Assembly (NCBI GenBank): GCA_028710865.1
Contig: JAQTUF010000001.1
Coordinates: 30,344-38,308, forward strand
DNA from: Candidatus Shapirobacteria bacterium
GTDB taxonomy: Bacteria > Patescibacteria > Microgenomatia > UBA12405
DNA length: 7,965 nucleotides
Reading direction: 5' to 3'
Shown here: piece after piece, positions 1-6,541 of the stretch
How the letters are laid out: every line of letters starts with the position of its first letter
Position numbering within the stretch: the first letter of the stretch is position 1
Made by a program: the position numbers and the translations under genes
The notes under the pieces: model-generated
Database searches by the model: none
What the model saw: the letters and a program-made list of their open reading frames with translations, nothing else
Told to the model about the DNA's origin: nothing

Positions 1-1302
1 TTAAGATCAACTAATATTGGTCAAGCAATTTATAATATATACAAATTTTTGGGCTGGAGTTGTATTGGTGATAATCATATTGGAGATTGGGGAACACAAT
101 ATGGAAAATTGGTGGCAGCAATTAAAAAATGGAATGATAAAGATTTAGATAAATTAACCATTGATGACCTAGAAAAACTCTATGTAAAATTTCACAAAGA
201 ATCAGAGGTGGATGAAAAATTAATTGATGAAGGTAGGGATTGGTTTGTAAAGCTTGAAAATGAGGATAAAGAGGCTCGAGAGATTTGGCAAAAATGTATT
301 GATATTTCCTTATTGGAATTTGATCGAGTTTACCAACTATTAGAAATACACATTGACAATATTCATGGAGAATCTTTCTATGAAAAAATGTTACCTGAAA
401 TAACTAAAGAAATAATAGATAAGGGAATAACAAAAAAAAGTGAAGGAGCAGTAATAATTGAGTTTACAGATATGCCACCAGCAATGTTACAAAAATCAAA
501 TGGAACAACGACATATTTTACCCGTGATATGGCGACAATTAAATATAGAATGAAAACTTGGAGGCCAAATTTAATAATTTATGAGGTGGGAGCTGACCAA
601 CAATTGCATTTTAAACAAGTATTTAAAACTGCTGAATTAATGGGTTGGATGCCAGATATGGGGATGGTGCATATAGCTCATGGGTTAATCCGTTGGCCAA
701 CTGGTAAATTTTCCACTCGAAAAGGCGATACGATTCATTTATCAGATGTAATTAATAAGGCACTGGAAAAAGCTAAAGAAATTGCTGATAAAAGTGTGAT
801 TGATAAAGATTTGTCAGCAACTGAAAAAGAAGAAATGGTAAAAGCAGTGGCGATTGGGGCAATTAAATTTAATGATTTAGTAACAGAGCCTAAAAAAGAT
901 GTAATTTTTGATTGGGATAGAATAATGAACCTAGATGGAGATTCTGGACCATATTTACAATACACATATGCTAGATGTAAGAGTGTTTTGGAAAAAACCC
1001 AAATTAAAGAACAAAAAAATATTGATCAAATAATGGGAGAGATTAATAATAATGAAATGGCATTGATTAAAGAATTTTATCGATTTGAAGAAAAAATTGT
1101 CGAGGCAGGAACACGTTTTTCCCCAGCTGTAATTGCAGAATATTTACTAAACATAGCTAGAAAATATAATGAATTTTATGCAAAAAATAGAATTATTGGA
1201 GAAAAGAAAGAAACATTTAGAATCTTCTTAACTAAAACTACTACTAGTATTTTAGAAACTGGTTTGTGGATTTTAGGAATAAAAACAGTAGAAAAAATGT
1301 GA
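1..1302 (+). CDS. argS: Arginyl-tRNA synthetase (class I), 5'-truncated by the window edge
   Basis: Charges tRNA-Arg with arginine in the cytoplasm, an essential step of translation. The reading frame is open from base 1 and begins LRSTNIG, which in the family directly follows the HxGH (HIGH-type) ATP-binding motif, so that motif lies just outside the window. Numbering from the first visible codon, the family block DWGTQYG is at about 29-35, GADQQLHFKQ at 197-206, and the KMSKS-equivalent loop KFSTRKG at about 236-242. The DALR anticodon-binding domain starts near SGPYLQYTYAR (about 315) and runs to the C-terminus ILGIKTVEKM, a classic ArgRS ending. There are 433 visible codons; bacterial ArgRS is usually 550-580 aa, so roughly 120-150 residues are missing. 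A TTG at 49-51 could be mistaken for a start, but conserved residues encoded upstream exclude it. The gene ends on TGA. Identification is essentially certain. Confidence 0.97.
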   Translation, partial: LRSTNIGQAIYNIYKFLGWSCIGDNHIGDWGTQYGKLVAAIKKWNDKDLDKLTIDDLEKLYVKFHKESEVDEKLIDEGRDWFVKLENEDKEAREIWQKCIDISLLEFDRVYQLLEIHIDNIHGESFYEKMLPEITKEIIDKGITKKSEGAVIIEFTDMPPAMLQKSNGTTTYFTRDMATIKYRMKTWRPNLIIYEVGADQQLHFKQVFKTAELMGWMPDMGMVHIAHGLIRWPTGKFSTRKGDTIHLSDVINKALEKAKEIADKSVIDKDLSATEKEEMVKAVAIGAIKFNDLVTEPKKDVIFDWDRIMNLDGDSGPYLQYTYARCKSVLEKTQIKEQKNIDQIMGEINNNEMALIKEFYRFEEKIVEAGTRFSPAVIAEYLLNIARKYNEFYAKNRIIGEKKETFRIFLTKTTTSILETGLWILGIKTVEKM

Positions 1303-1308
1303 TATTAT
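1300..1308 (+). promoter_or_regulatory. Possible extended -10 promoter for the 176-aa gene
   Basis: TGA-TATTAT matches an extended -10 element (TGn followed by 5 of 6 TATAAT positions). Its TGA is also the argS stop codon. Eight bases separate it from the ATG at 1317, so a transcript from it would begin almost at the start codon. No convincing -35 was found. The AGG at 1309-1311, 5 nt before the ATG, could instead act as a weak Shine-Dalgarno in an argS read-through transcript. In AT-rich DNA such hexamers also arise by chance. Confidence 0.35.
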
Positions 1309-1316
1309 AGGTAGTA

Positions 1317-1847
1317 ATGAGTTTAAGAGAAAAAATCATTAATTTTTTTAATAACTTTGATCAACCGGTATACAATACCACTTCGGAAGAATTATTACCC
1401 CAACTGCCAATTGGAGAAAAAAAAGAAGTAGGAAAGCAAAGATATTTTTTATTAAGAGAATTAGGAGACTTAAGTGAAAATCAAAGATTTAATCTAGAAA
1501 AATTAGCATCAGTAATTGATGTTTTTAATGAGGCTGTTAAAAATAATAGTGATCTGGATCTACAAGTAAGACCTACTTGTATCCGGTTTGATGAAAAAAT
1601 AAGTTGGGCAATGTTATGTTTTAATAATTTTGCTGAAGGAAATGAAACTGATTATTTTGGAAAGATGATAAAAGCAACTTCATGGGAAAACAATCCAGGA
1701 TGGTATAGATTTAGCAGTAGTAGACCTTATCCTCCTGATATAGTTGTTCCTGGATTAGAATCGTTTAATTGTATACCTATTTATGTCGATAATGAAGTTA
1801 AGGAATTGATGGGAATAGAAAAAATATATTCTGAAAATATTGATTAA
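1317..1847 (+). CDS. Hypothetical soluble protein, 176 aa, unrecognised family
   Basis: I do not recognise this protein. It starts at ATG 14 bp after the argS stop, in the same direction, and could be co-transcribed with argS or use its own -10 element at 1303-1308. It has no signal peptide or membrane segment. Residues 1-75 look mainly helical and charged (for example REKIINFFNNF at 4-14 and ENQRFNLEKLASVIDVFNEAV at about 54-74). Residues 80-160 look strand-rich and aromatic, with several Trp/Tyr positions (ISWAMLCF at 95-102, WYRFSSSRPYPPD at 129-141, CIPIYVD at 152-158). The three cysteines (88, 101, 152) form no metal-binding pattern. No catalytic motif stands out. Codon use resembles the neighbours, so there is no sign of recent transfer. 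It ends 3 bp before the convergent lon stop. Its length and uninterrupted frame in a tightly packed region support a real gene; its function is unknown. Confidence 0.8.
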   Translation: MSLREKIINFFNNFDQPVYNTTSEELLPQLPIGEKKEVGKQRYFLLRELGDLSENQRFNLEKLASVIDVFNEAVKNNSDLDLQVRPTCIRFDEKISWAMLCFNNFAEGNETDYFGKMIKATSWENNPGWYRFSSSRPYPPDIVVPGLESFNCIPIYVDNEVKELMGIEKIYSENID

Positions 1848-1850
1848 TTT

Positions 1851-4226
1851 TTAAACAAATATTTTTTTGTAAATTTCGAAATAATGAGAAACTGGGATGA
1901 ATTTAATATCTTTTTTAACTTCTTTAGGGATATCAATTAGATTTTTAGCATTGTCAGCAGGAATAAAAATAGTTTTTAGTCCAGCGCGATGAGCGGCAAT
2001 CGATTTTTCTTTTAGTCCGCCAATTTCTAGAATATTACCCCTTAAAGTAATTTCTCCTGTCATTCCAATTTCTTTTGGAATAGAAACTTCTTTGAGGGCA
2101 GAAACTAAAGCGGTAGTAATAGCACCACCAGCACTGGGACCATCTTTGGGAGTGGCACCTTCGGGGACATGAATATGAATATCAATTTTGTGAAAATCTT
2201 GTTTGATTCCAAATTTTTTGGCCTGACTACGGACAAAAGAAAGAGCAGCCTGACATGATTCTTTCATAACTGAACCAAGTTTACCGGTTAAAATAAGTTG
2301 ACCTTTCCCCGGCATAATATTGACTTCAATAAATAAAATATCACCACCAACAGCTGTCCAAGCTAAACCAGTGGAAACACCAATTTCATCTTTTTTACCT
2401 TTTAGAGTGGGAGAGAAAAATTCTGGACCTAAAAGTTTTTTGATTAAAGTCAAATTATTTAAATTAATTTTTTTGGTTTTATTTAAAACAATTTTTTTGG
2501 CAACTTTCCTAAAAAGTGAGGCAATAGTTCTTTCAAGTCCACGAACTCCAGATTCACGAGTATATTTTTCAATAATATACTTTAAAGTTTCATCTTTAAT
2601 ATCGGTAATATTTTTTGGTTTTAAACCATTGGCTTTAAGTTCTTTTTTAATAAGATATTTTTTGGCAATGTTAAATTTTTCATCCAAAGTGTAGCCGGAA
2701 AAATTGATAATTTCTAAACGATCACGAAGAGCTATTGGAATAGTAGAAATATTGTTTCCAGTTAAAATAAAGAAAACATTGGAAAGATCGGTGGGAAAAT
2801 CAAGATAATGATCAACAAATTCTCGATTTTGTTCTGGATCAAGAGTTTCAAGTAATGCAGCTGATGGATCGCCGTGATAATCAGCTCCAATTTTATCGAC
2901 TTCATCTAACATAAAAACTGGGTTCATAGATTTGGCATCTTTAAGGCCTTTGATAATCCGGCCAGTCATAGCTCCAACATAAGTTCTTCGATGGCCTCTA
3001 ATTTCAGCCTCATCTCTAACTCCACCTAAAGAAGCACGAACAAAATTTCGCCCAAGTGCTTTGGCAATAGATTTACCTAAGGAAGTTTTACCAACACCTG
3101 GAGGCCCAATAAAACAGAGAATATTAGCAGTACCGGAAATATCTTCAGATTTATTAGTTTTGTCTTTATTTTTTAAATTGATAACAGCTAAATATTCTAA
3201 GATTCTTTCTTTAACATCTTTAATACCATAATGATCTTCATCTAAAATTTTGGCAGCTTTAGTAAGACTGACATTAGATTTATTATATTTTCCCCAAGGT
3301 AATTCAATGACAGTTTCTAGATAAGTTTTGATATAACTGGATTCGGGGGCCATGGAACCCATTTCCATGAGACGATTTAACTCTTTTAATAATTTCTTTT
3401 TAATATCTTTGGTAATTTTTAACTTTTTTATTTTAGTTTCTAATTCATCAAATTCACCACCAGTGGATTCCCCTAATTTTTTTAGTTCTTTTTCAATTTG
3501 TCGTTTGCGTTCTTCTAAAACATTTCGCTTGATACCGGTGTTAAATTTTTCTTGAGTTTTTTCTTCAATAGAGCGCTCAAGTTCAGCAACTTTCATTTCT
3601 TGAATTAAATGTTCAGTGACAGATTTGAGACGCTGACTAACAATCAAAGTCTCTAAAAGTGATTGTTTTTCAGATATTTTAGCTTCGACAGAGAAAGCGA
3701 CTTGATCAGCTAAATCACTACTAGAAACACCAGTTGAAAGCTGCATCATAGCAGGTAGATCAAATTGACGACCAAGCAAAAAAGCTTTTTTAAGTTGACT
3801 TAATAAAGCTTCAGCAGAACGCTGGACTTCGGTAAGTGGTTCAGGAATAATAGGAAGATCAACATACTCGGCTAAAAATAAGGGCTCGGTTTTTAAAAGG
3901 TTGACAATATTAACTCGGGAGATACCTTTGACGATAGCATGAAGATTGCCATCAGTTTGAAGGATATGTTCAATTTTAGCCAAAACACCAACAGAATAAA
4001 GATCTTCTAATGTAGGACTTTCGGTTTTTTGATTTTGTTGAGTGGCAATTATAACTAATTTATTAGTATTATCATAACCATGTAAAAGTGAATTCATTGA
4101 TTCTTTGCGACCAAAAAAAAGTGAAGTTTCAACTGATGGGAAAAGAACAATATTACGAAGTGGAATAAGAGGTAATATTTTTCGAACTGGTTGTAGAGAA
4201 GTGACTTCTTTTTGGATTTCTGGCAT
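1851..4226 (-). CDS. lon: ATP-dependent Lon protease
   Basis: A cytoplasmic, hexameric AAA+ serine protease that degrades misfolded and regulatory proteins (LonA type, soluble, no membrane segment). Length is 791 aa, against 784 in E. coli. Domains in order: N-terminal LON substrate-binding domain (about 16-210, beginning LPLIPLRNIVLFP), a charged coiled-coil linker (about 210-290), the AAA+ module with Walker A GPPGVGKT (374-381), Walker B VFMLDEVD (437-444), sensor TGNN (489-492) and arginine-rich RDRLE (501-505), then the S16 peptidase domain (about 600-791). The catalytic dyad is intact: Ser698 in DGPSAGG and Lys741 in GGLKEK, 43 residues apart as in E. coli (S679/K722). The ATG at 4226 is the only reasonable start: an in-frame TAG lies five codons upstream and no Met follows until residue 44. 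Regulation appears to involve a CIRCE-like operator and a TTGACA-N17-TAGACT promoter just upstream. Confidence 0.98.
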   Translation of the reverse strand: MPEIQKEVTSLQPVRKILPLIPLRNIVLFPSVETSLFFGRKESMNSLLHGYDNTNKLVIIATQQNQKTESPTLEDLYSVGVLAKIEHILQTDGNLHAIVKGISRVNIVNLLKTEPLFLAEYVDLPIIPEPLTEVQRSAEALLSQLKKAFLLGRQFDLPAMMQLSTGVSSSDLADQVAFSVEAKISEKQSLLETLIVSQRLKSVTEHLIQEMKVAELERSIEEKTQEKFNTGIKRNVLEERKRQIEKELKKLGESTGGEFDELETKIKKLKITKDIKKKLLKELNRLMEMGSMAPESSYIKTYLETVIELPWGKYNKSNVSLTKAAKILDEDHYGIKDVKERILEYLAVINLKNKDKTNKSEDISGTANILCFIGPPGVGKTSLGKSIAKALGRNFVRASLGGVRDEAEIRGHRRTYVGAMTGRIIKGLKDAKSMNPVFMLDEVDKIGADYHGDPSAALLETLDPEQNREFVDHYLDFPTDLSNVFFILTGNNISTIPIALRDRLEIINFSGYTLDEKFNIAKKYLIKKELKANGLKPKNITDIKDETLKYIIEKYTRESGVRGLERTIASLFRKVAKKIVLNKTKKINLNNLTLIKKLLGPEFFSPTLKGKKDEIGVSTGLAWTAVGGDILFIEVNIMPGKGQLILTGKLGSVMKESCQAALSFVRSQAKKFGIKQDFHKIDIHIHVPEGATPKDGPSAGGAITTALVSALKEVSIPKEIGMTGEITLRGNILEIGGLKEKSIAAHRAGLKTIFIPADNAKNLIDIPKEVKKDIKFIPVSHYFEIYKKIFV

Positions 4227-4230
4227 ATAA

Positions 4231-4257
4231 TTAGCAGTCTAACACTTTGTTTGCTAA
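4231..4257. promoter_or_regulatory. CIRCE-like inverted repeat (HrcA operator) at the lon start
   Basis: The arms TTAGCAGTC (4231-4239) and GTTTGCTAA (4249-4257) are separated by 9 bp. This is the 9-9-9 architecture of CIRCE, the operator of the heat-shock repressor HrcA (TTAGCACTC-N9-GAGTGCTAA). I count 15 of 18 arm positions matching, with the outer TTAGCA/TGCTAA halves perfect. It covers the -10 hexamer and most of the spacer of the predicted lon promoter and ends 4 bp before the lon ATG, where a bound repressor would block RNA polymerase. HrcA control of lon is known in mollicutes. A second small dyad (ACACTT 4242-4247 with AAGTGT 4256-4261) overlaps it. HrcA itself is not encoded in this window. 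Confidence 0.75.
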
Positions 4258-4264
4258 GTGTCAA
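4236..4264 (-). promoter_or_regulatory. Predicted lon promoter (TTGACA-N17-TAGACT)
   Basis: Read on the minus strand there is a perfect -35 TTGACA (4264-4259), a 17-bp spacer and a -10 TAGACT (4241-4236; 4 of 6 matches to TATAAT, including the key first T, second A and last T). Transcription should begin 6-8 nt downstream, at about 4228-4230, leaving a leader of at most a few bases before the ATG at 4226. No Shine-Dalgarno is present, consistent with a leaderless message. The CIRCE-like operator overlaps the spacer and the -10. Confidence 0.7.
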
Positions 4265-4286
4265 TAATTTTAATAAGTTTCTATAT

Positions 4287-4298
4287 TTTATCGATAAA
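4287..4298. repeat. 12-bp perfect palindrome between the divergent lon and era promoters
   Basis: TTTATCGATAAA is a perfect 12-bp palindrome in the middle of the 119-bp divergent region, just upstream of the lon -35 and about 32 bp before the era -10. It could be an operator for an unknown dimeric regulator acting on either gene. In AT-rich DNA a palindrome of this size can also occur by chance, and nothing else in the window repeats it. Confidence 0.3.
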
Positions 4299-4329
4299 TT
4301 CATCGTTTACAATAATTTGATTCAAAAAT

Positions 4330-4338
4330 TGGTAAAAT
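4330..4338 (+). promoter_or_regulatory. Predicted extended -10 promoter of era
   Basis: TGG-TAAAAT is an extended -10 element (TGn plus 5 of 6 TATAAT positions). Seven bases separate it from the GTG at 4346, so the first transcribed base should be at or beside the start codon and the mRNA would be leaderless. No good -35 lies at 16-18 bp; the nearest, TTTACA (4306-4311), is 21 bp away. The extended -10 may compensate. Confidence 0.5.
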
Positions 4339-4345
4339 ACCTTTT

Positions 4346-5257
4346 GTGAGAAAAAAAAATATATTAGTTCCTAAAATAGGTAAAGTAGTAATTTTGGGAC
4401 GACCAAATACTGGTAAATCGACATTACTTAATGCGATTATGTCTCAAAAAGTAGCCATTACTTCCCCATTACCTCAAACTACCCGTAAAAATAGTCAAGT
4501 AATTTATAGTGACGAAAGAGGAAAGATAGTTTTTTTAGATACTCCAGGAATTATTGGAAAAATTAATGACTTGGTGGGTAAAAGAATCAATAAGGAAGCA
4601 CCAAAGGTAATAGATCAAGCTGATGTAATTTTATGTTTAGTAGATATTTCTCGACCTAAAAATGAAGAAGAAAATAAAGTGATTGGATTGATTAGAAAAG
4701 TGAATTCTAAAAAAATATTGGTTTACAATAAAATGGATATTGCTATTGGATCAAAAGATCATCTGGCAGAATATAATTATTTAGAAGAGGAATTTGACAA
4801 AGTTATTACTATTAGCGCTATCAAAGAAAAACATGTCAAAGGTTTACTTAATTATATTTTTGAATTATTACCAGAAGGAAAGAATGAAGAATTGGAATAT
4901 AACATTAAAATGATTGAAGATGAAAAAAAACCTAAAATTGGGATAAATTCGATTGATTATGTAGCGGAGATTATTCGGGAAAAGGCTTATTTGTTCTTAC
5001 GGGAGGAAGTCCCTTATTCAATTAATGTAAGAGTAGAAAAAATTGTAGATAAAAAGAAATTAATTTTAGTTAAAGCAATAATTTTAACTACAGCTGATCG
5101 ATATAAAAGAATGATTATTGGAAGATCAGGTAAAAAAATAAAAGAGATTGGTTACAACGCCAGAAAAGAATTAGAATTAATGTCAGGAAGGAAAGTATTT
5201 TTGGATTTATTAGTAGAAACTGATAAACATTGGCCAGAAAGACAAATAGAAAGTTAA
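4346..5257 (+). CDS. era: GTPase Era, 30S ribosomal subunit maturation factor
   Basis: A Ras-like GTPase with a KH RNA-binding domain that binds the 3' end of 16S rRNA during small-subunit assembly. At 303 aa it has normal family length. The GTPase domain shows G1 GRPNTGKST (18-26), the QTTR switch I region (44-47), G3 DTPG (65-68), G4 NKMD (128-131) and G5 SA (157-158). The C-terminal KH domain contains the family block REKAYLFLREEVPYSINV (211-228) and the GxxG loop GRSG (259-262). The start is GTG. The frame is closed by TAA at 4313-4315 and no other ATG, GTG or TTG in frame lies before the G1 motif, so this choice is well supported. There is no Shine-Dalgarno; a -10 element 7 nt upstream predicts a leaderless mRNA. 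Codons 2-5 contain a run of nine A. Era is divergent from lon and is followed after 7 bp by a hydrolase gene, probably in one operon. Confidence 0.97.
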   Translation: MRKKNILVPKIGKVVILGRPNTGKSTLLNAIMSQKVAITSPLPQTTRKNSQVIYSDERGKIVFLDTPGIIGKINDLVGKRINKEAPKVIDQADVILCLVDISRPKNEEENKVIGLIRKVNSKKILVYNKMDIAIGSKDHLAEYNYLEEEFDKVITISAIKEKHVKGLLNYIFELLPEGKNEELEYNIKMIEDEKKPKIGINSIDYVAEIIREKAYLFLREEVPYSINVRVEKIVDKKKLILVKAIILTTADRYKRMIIGRSGKKIKEIGYNARKELELMSGRKVFLDLLVETDKHWPERQIES

Positions 5258-5264
5258 ATTAACT

Positions 5265-6476
5265 ATGGTAAAACCTGGATATAAAGAAAATTCTTTTAAT
5301 CAGATAATACCGACAATTGAATATTTTTTGAGTGGTAAGAGTAAAAATAAAAAAATTGAAAATGAAGTTTTGAATGGTAAAAGATATGACAAAGTCGTAT
5401 TAATTTTAGTAGATGCATTTGGATGGTGTTTTTGGGAAAAATTTAAAAAAGAAATTAATTTTTTAAAGAAAGCAGAAAGAAATGGAACAATATTAAAATT
5501 AATATCTCAATTTCCATCAACAACAACAGCTGAGATAACAACAATTCTAACTGATACACCAGTAAATGAACATGGAATGTATGAATGGCGATATTTTGAA
5601 CCAAAAGTTGATGATATTATAATTCCTTTTAAATTCTGTAAAAATGAGGACAAAGAAACTAATACTCTTAAAAGAGAAATTAAAGACCCTGGATTGATTT
5701 TTCCTAAAAATAATTTTTATAAGCGTTTCAAGAACAAAGGAATAAAACCATATTATTTTATAAATAATATGTATATGAAATCTCCTTTTAATAAATCTTC
5801 TTGTAAAGGAGTAAATTTTGTAGTTACAAAAAACTGGGACGACTCAGTAAAAAAAATTTCAAAAATTATTAAAAGAGAGGAAAAAGCTTATTATTTCTTA
5901 TATATAGATGGGGTAGATGCAAAAGGCCATGATTTTGGACCAAACTCAAAAGAATTTAAAAAAGAGATAAAAACATCATTTGAGATGATTAATACCTTAG
6001 TTAAAGGTATTAGTAAAAGTAAAAATACTTTATTGTTGATAACAGCCGATCACGGACAAATAGAAATTAACCCAAAAACTACAATATATTTAAATAAAGT
6101 TTGGCCAGAAATTGTTAAATATATTAAAAAAAATAAAAATAACAAATTAATGGTGCCAGCTGGTGGACCAAGAGACATGTTTTTATATATCGAAAATGAA
6201 TATTTAGCCCTTGTTAAAGACAATCTGAAAAATGTATTGAAAAATAAAGCTGATGTTTTTGAGACAAAAGAATTATTAGATCAAGGTTTTTTCGGTGATA
6301 GTAAAGCATCTAAAAAGTTTTTGGAAAGATTGGGAAACTTAGTAGTTTTACCTTTTCCTGGTGAATCTGTTTGGTGGTATAAAAAAAATATTTTTGAACA
6401 GAAATATTTTGGCCATCATGGTGGTCTAACAAAAGAAGAAATGGAAATTCCTTTAATCTTATTACCTATTGGTTAA
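5265..6476 (+). CDS. Alkaline-phosphatase-superfamily hydrolase (phosphodiesterase/nucleotide pyrophosphatase type)
   Basis: A two-metal phospho-ester hydrolase of the type I phosphodiesterase/nucleotide pyrophosphatase group. At 403 aa it keeps the expected metal ligands: Asp50 in LILVDAFGW, candidate nucleophile Thr87 in FPSTTTAE, Asp218 and His222 in DGVDAKGHDFGP, Asp262 and His263 in TADHGQ, and a C-terminal His (His385 by alignment to the family's HG motif) in FGHHGG. The segment PSTTTAEITT followed by EHGMYEW is typical of bacterial and CPR members annotated simply as alkaline phosphatase family protein. No signal peptide or membrane helix is visible, so it is probably cytoplasmic, unlike many secreted relatives. 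The ATG is 7 bp after the era stop and has no Shine-Dalgarno, suggesting co-transcription and perhaps translational coupling with era. The substrate cannot be told from sequence: nucleotides, phospholipid headgroups, phosphonates and sugar phosphates all occur in the superfamily. Confidence 0.85.
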   Translation: MVKPGYKENSFNQIIPTIEYFLSGKSKNKKIENEVLNGKRYDKVVLILVDAFGWCFWEKFKKEINFLKKAERNGTILKLISQFPSTTTAEITTILTDTPVNEHGMYEWRYFEPKVDDIIIPFKFCKNEDKETNTLKREIKDPGLIFPKNNFYKRFKNKGIKPYYFINNMYMKSPFNKSSCKGVNFVVTKNWDDSVKKISKIIKREEKAYYFLYIDGVDAKGHDFGPNSKEFKKEIKTSFEMINTLVKGISKSKNTLLLITADHGQIEINPKTTIYLNKVWPEIVKYIKKNKNNKLMVPAGGPRDMFLYIENEYLALVKDNLKNVLKNKADVFETKELLDQGFFGDSKASKKFLERLGNLVVLPFPGESVWWYKKNIFEQKYFGHHGGLTKEEMEIPLILLPIG

Positions 6477-6478
6477 TA

Positions 6479-6507
6479 TTGACAGGGGTTGGATTTTACC
6501 TTAGACT
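6479..6507 (+). promoter_or_regulatory. Predicted ytxH-like gene promoter (TTGACA-N17-TAGACT)
   Basis: A perfect -35 TTGACA (6479-6484), a 17-bp spacer and -10 TAGACT (6502-6507) lie in the 65-bp gap after the hydrolase gene. Hexamers and spacing are identical to the lon promoter, and both -10 regions read TTAGACTG. The predicted start near 6514 gives a leader of about 28 nt that is almost pure A/T and lacks a Shine-Dalgarno. The rest of the gap shows no terminator-like hairpin. Confidence 0.7.
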
Positions 6508-6541
6508 GGAAGTGTTAATTAATTTAATTTAAATAAAAAAT

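Noticed and set aside
49..51. TTG as the start codon of argS
   Set aside because: The frame is open to base 1 and encodes LRSTNIGQA, conserved ArgRS sequence that follows the HIGH-type motif. The true start is outside the window.
735..965. 76-codon reading frame antisense to argS
   Set aside because: It lies wholly inside conserved argS coding sequence, resembles no protein and is compositionally a shadow of the real gene.
1845..1880. Possible terminator hairpin at the junction of the 176-aa gene and lon (ACAAA/TTTGT around 1854-1870)
   Set aside because: A stem of about 5 bp, all but one A-T, followed by no clear U-tract is too weak to call.
2320..2694. 124-codon reading frame antisense to lon
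   Set aside because: It overlaps the conserved AAA+/peptidase region of lon, has no independent promoter or recognisable domain, and is a typical shadow frame.
3352..3555. 67-codon reading frame antisense to the lon linker region
   Set aside because: Phe/Ser/Asn-rich composition typical of the reverse complement of a Lys/Glu-rich coiled coil; no supporting signal.
4094..4303. 69-codon reading frame overlapping the lon 5' end and the divergent control region
   Set aside because: It runs through the CIRCE-like site and promoter and is out of frame with lon; its low-complexity hydrophobic/Lys sequence matches nothing. The regulatory reading explains the region better.
4306..4311. TTTACA as the -35 of the era promoter
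   Set aside because: The spacing to TAAAAT is 21 bp, outside the usual 16-18 bp. The TGG extension makes an extended -10 promoter more plausible.
6508..6541. AT-only repeats (TTAATTAA, AATTTAATTTAAAT) in the ytxH-like leader, considered as an operator or riboswitch
   Set aside because: Small overlapping AT palindromes are expected in such composition, and the leader is too short for a riboswitch.
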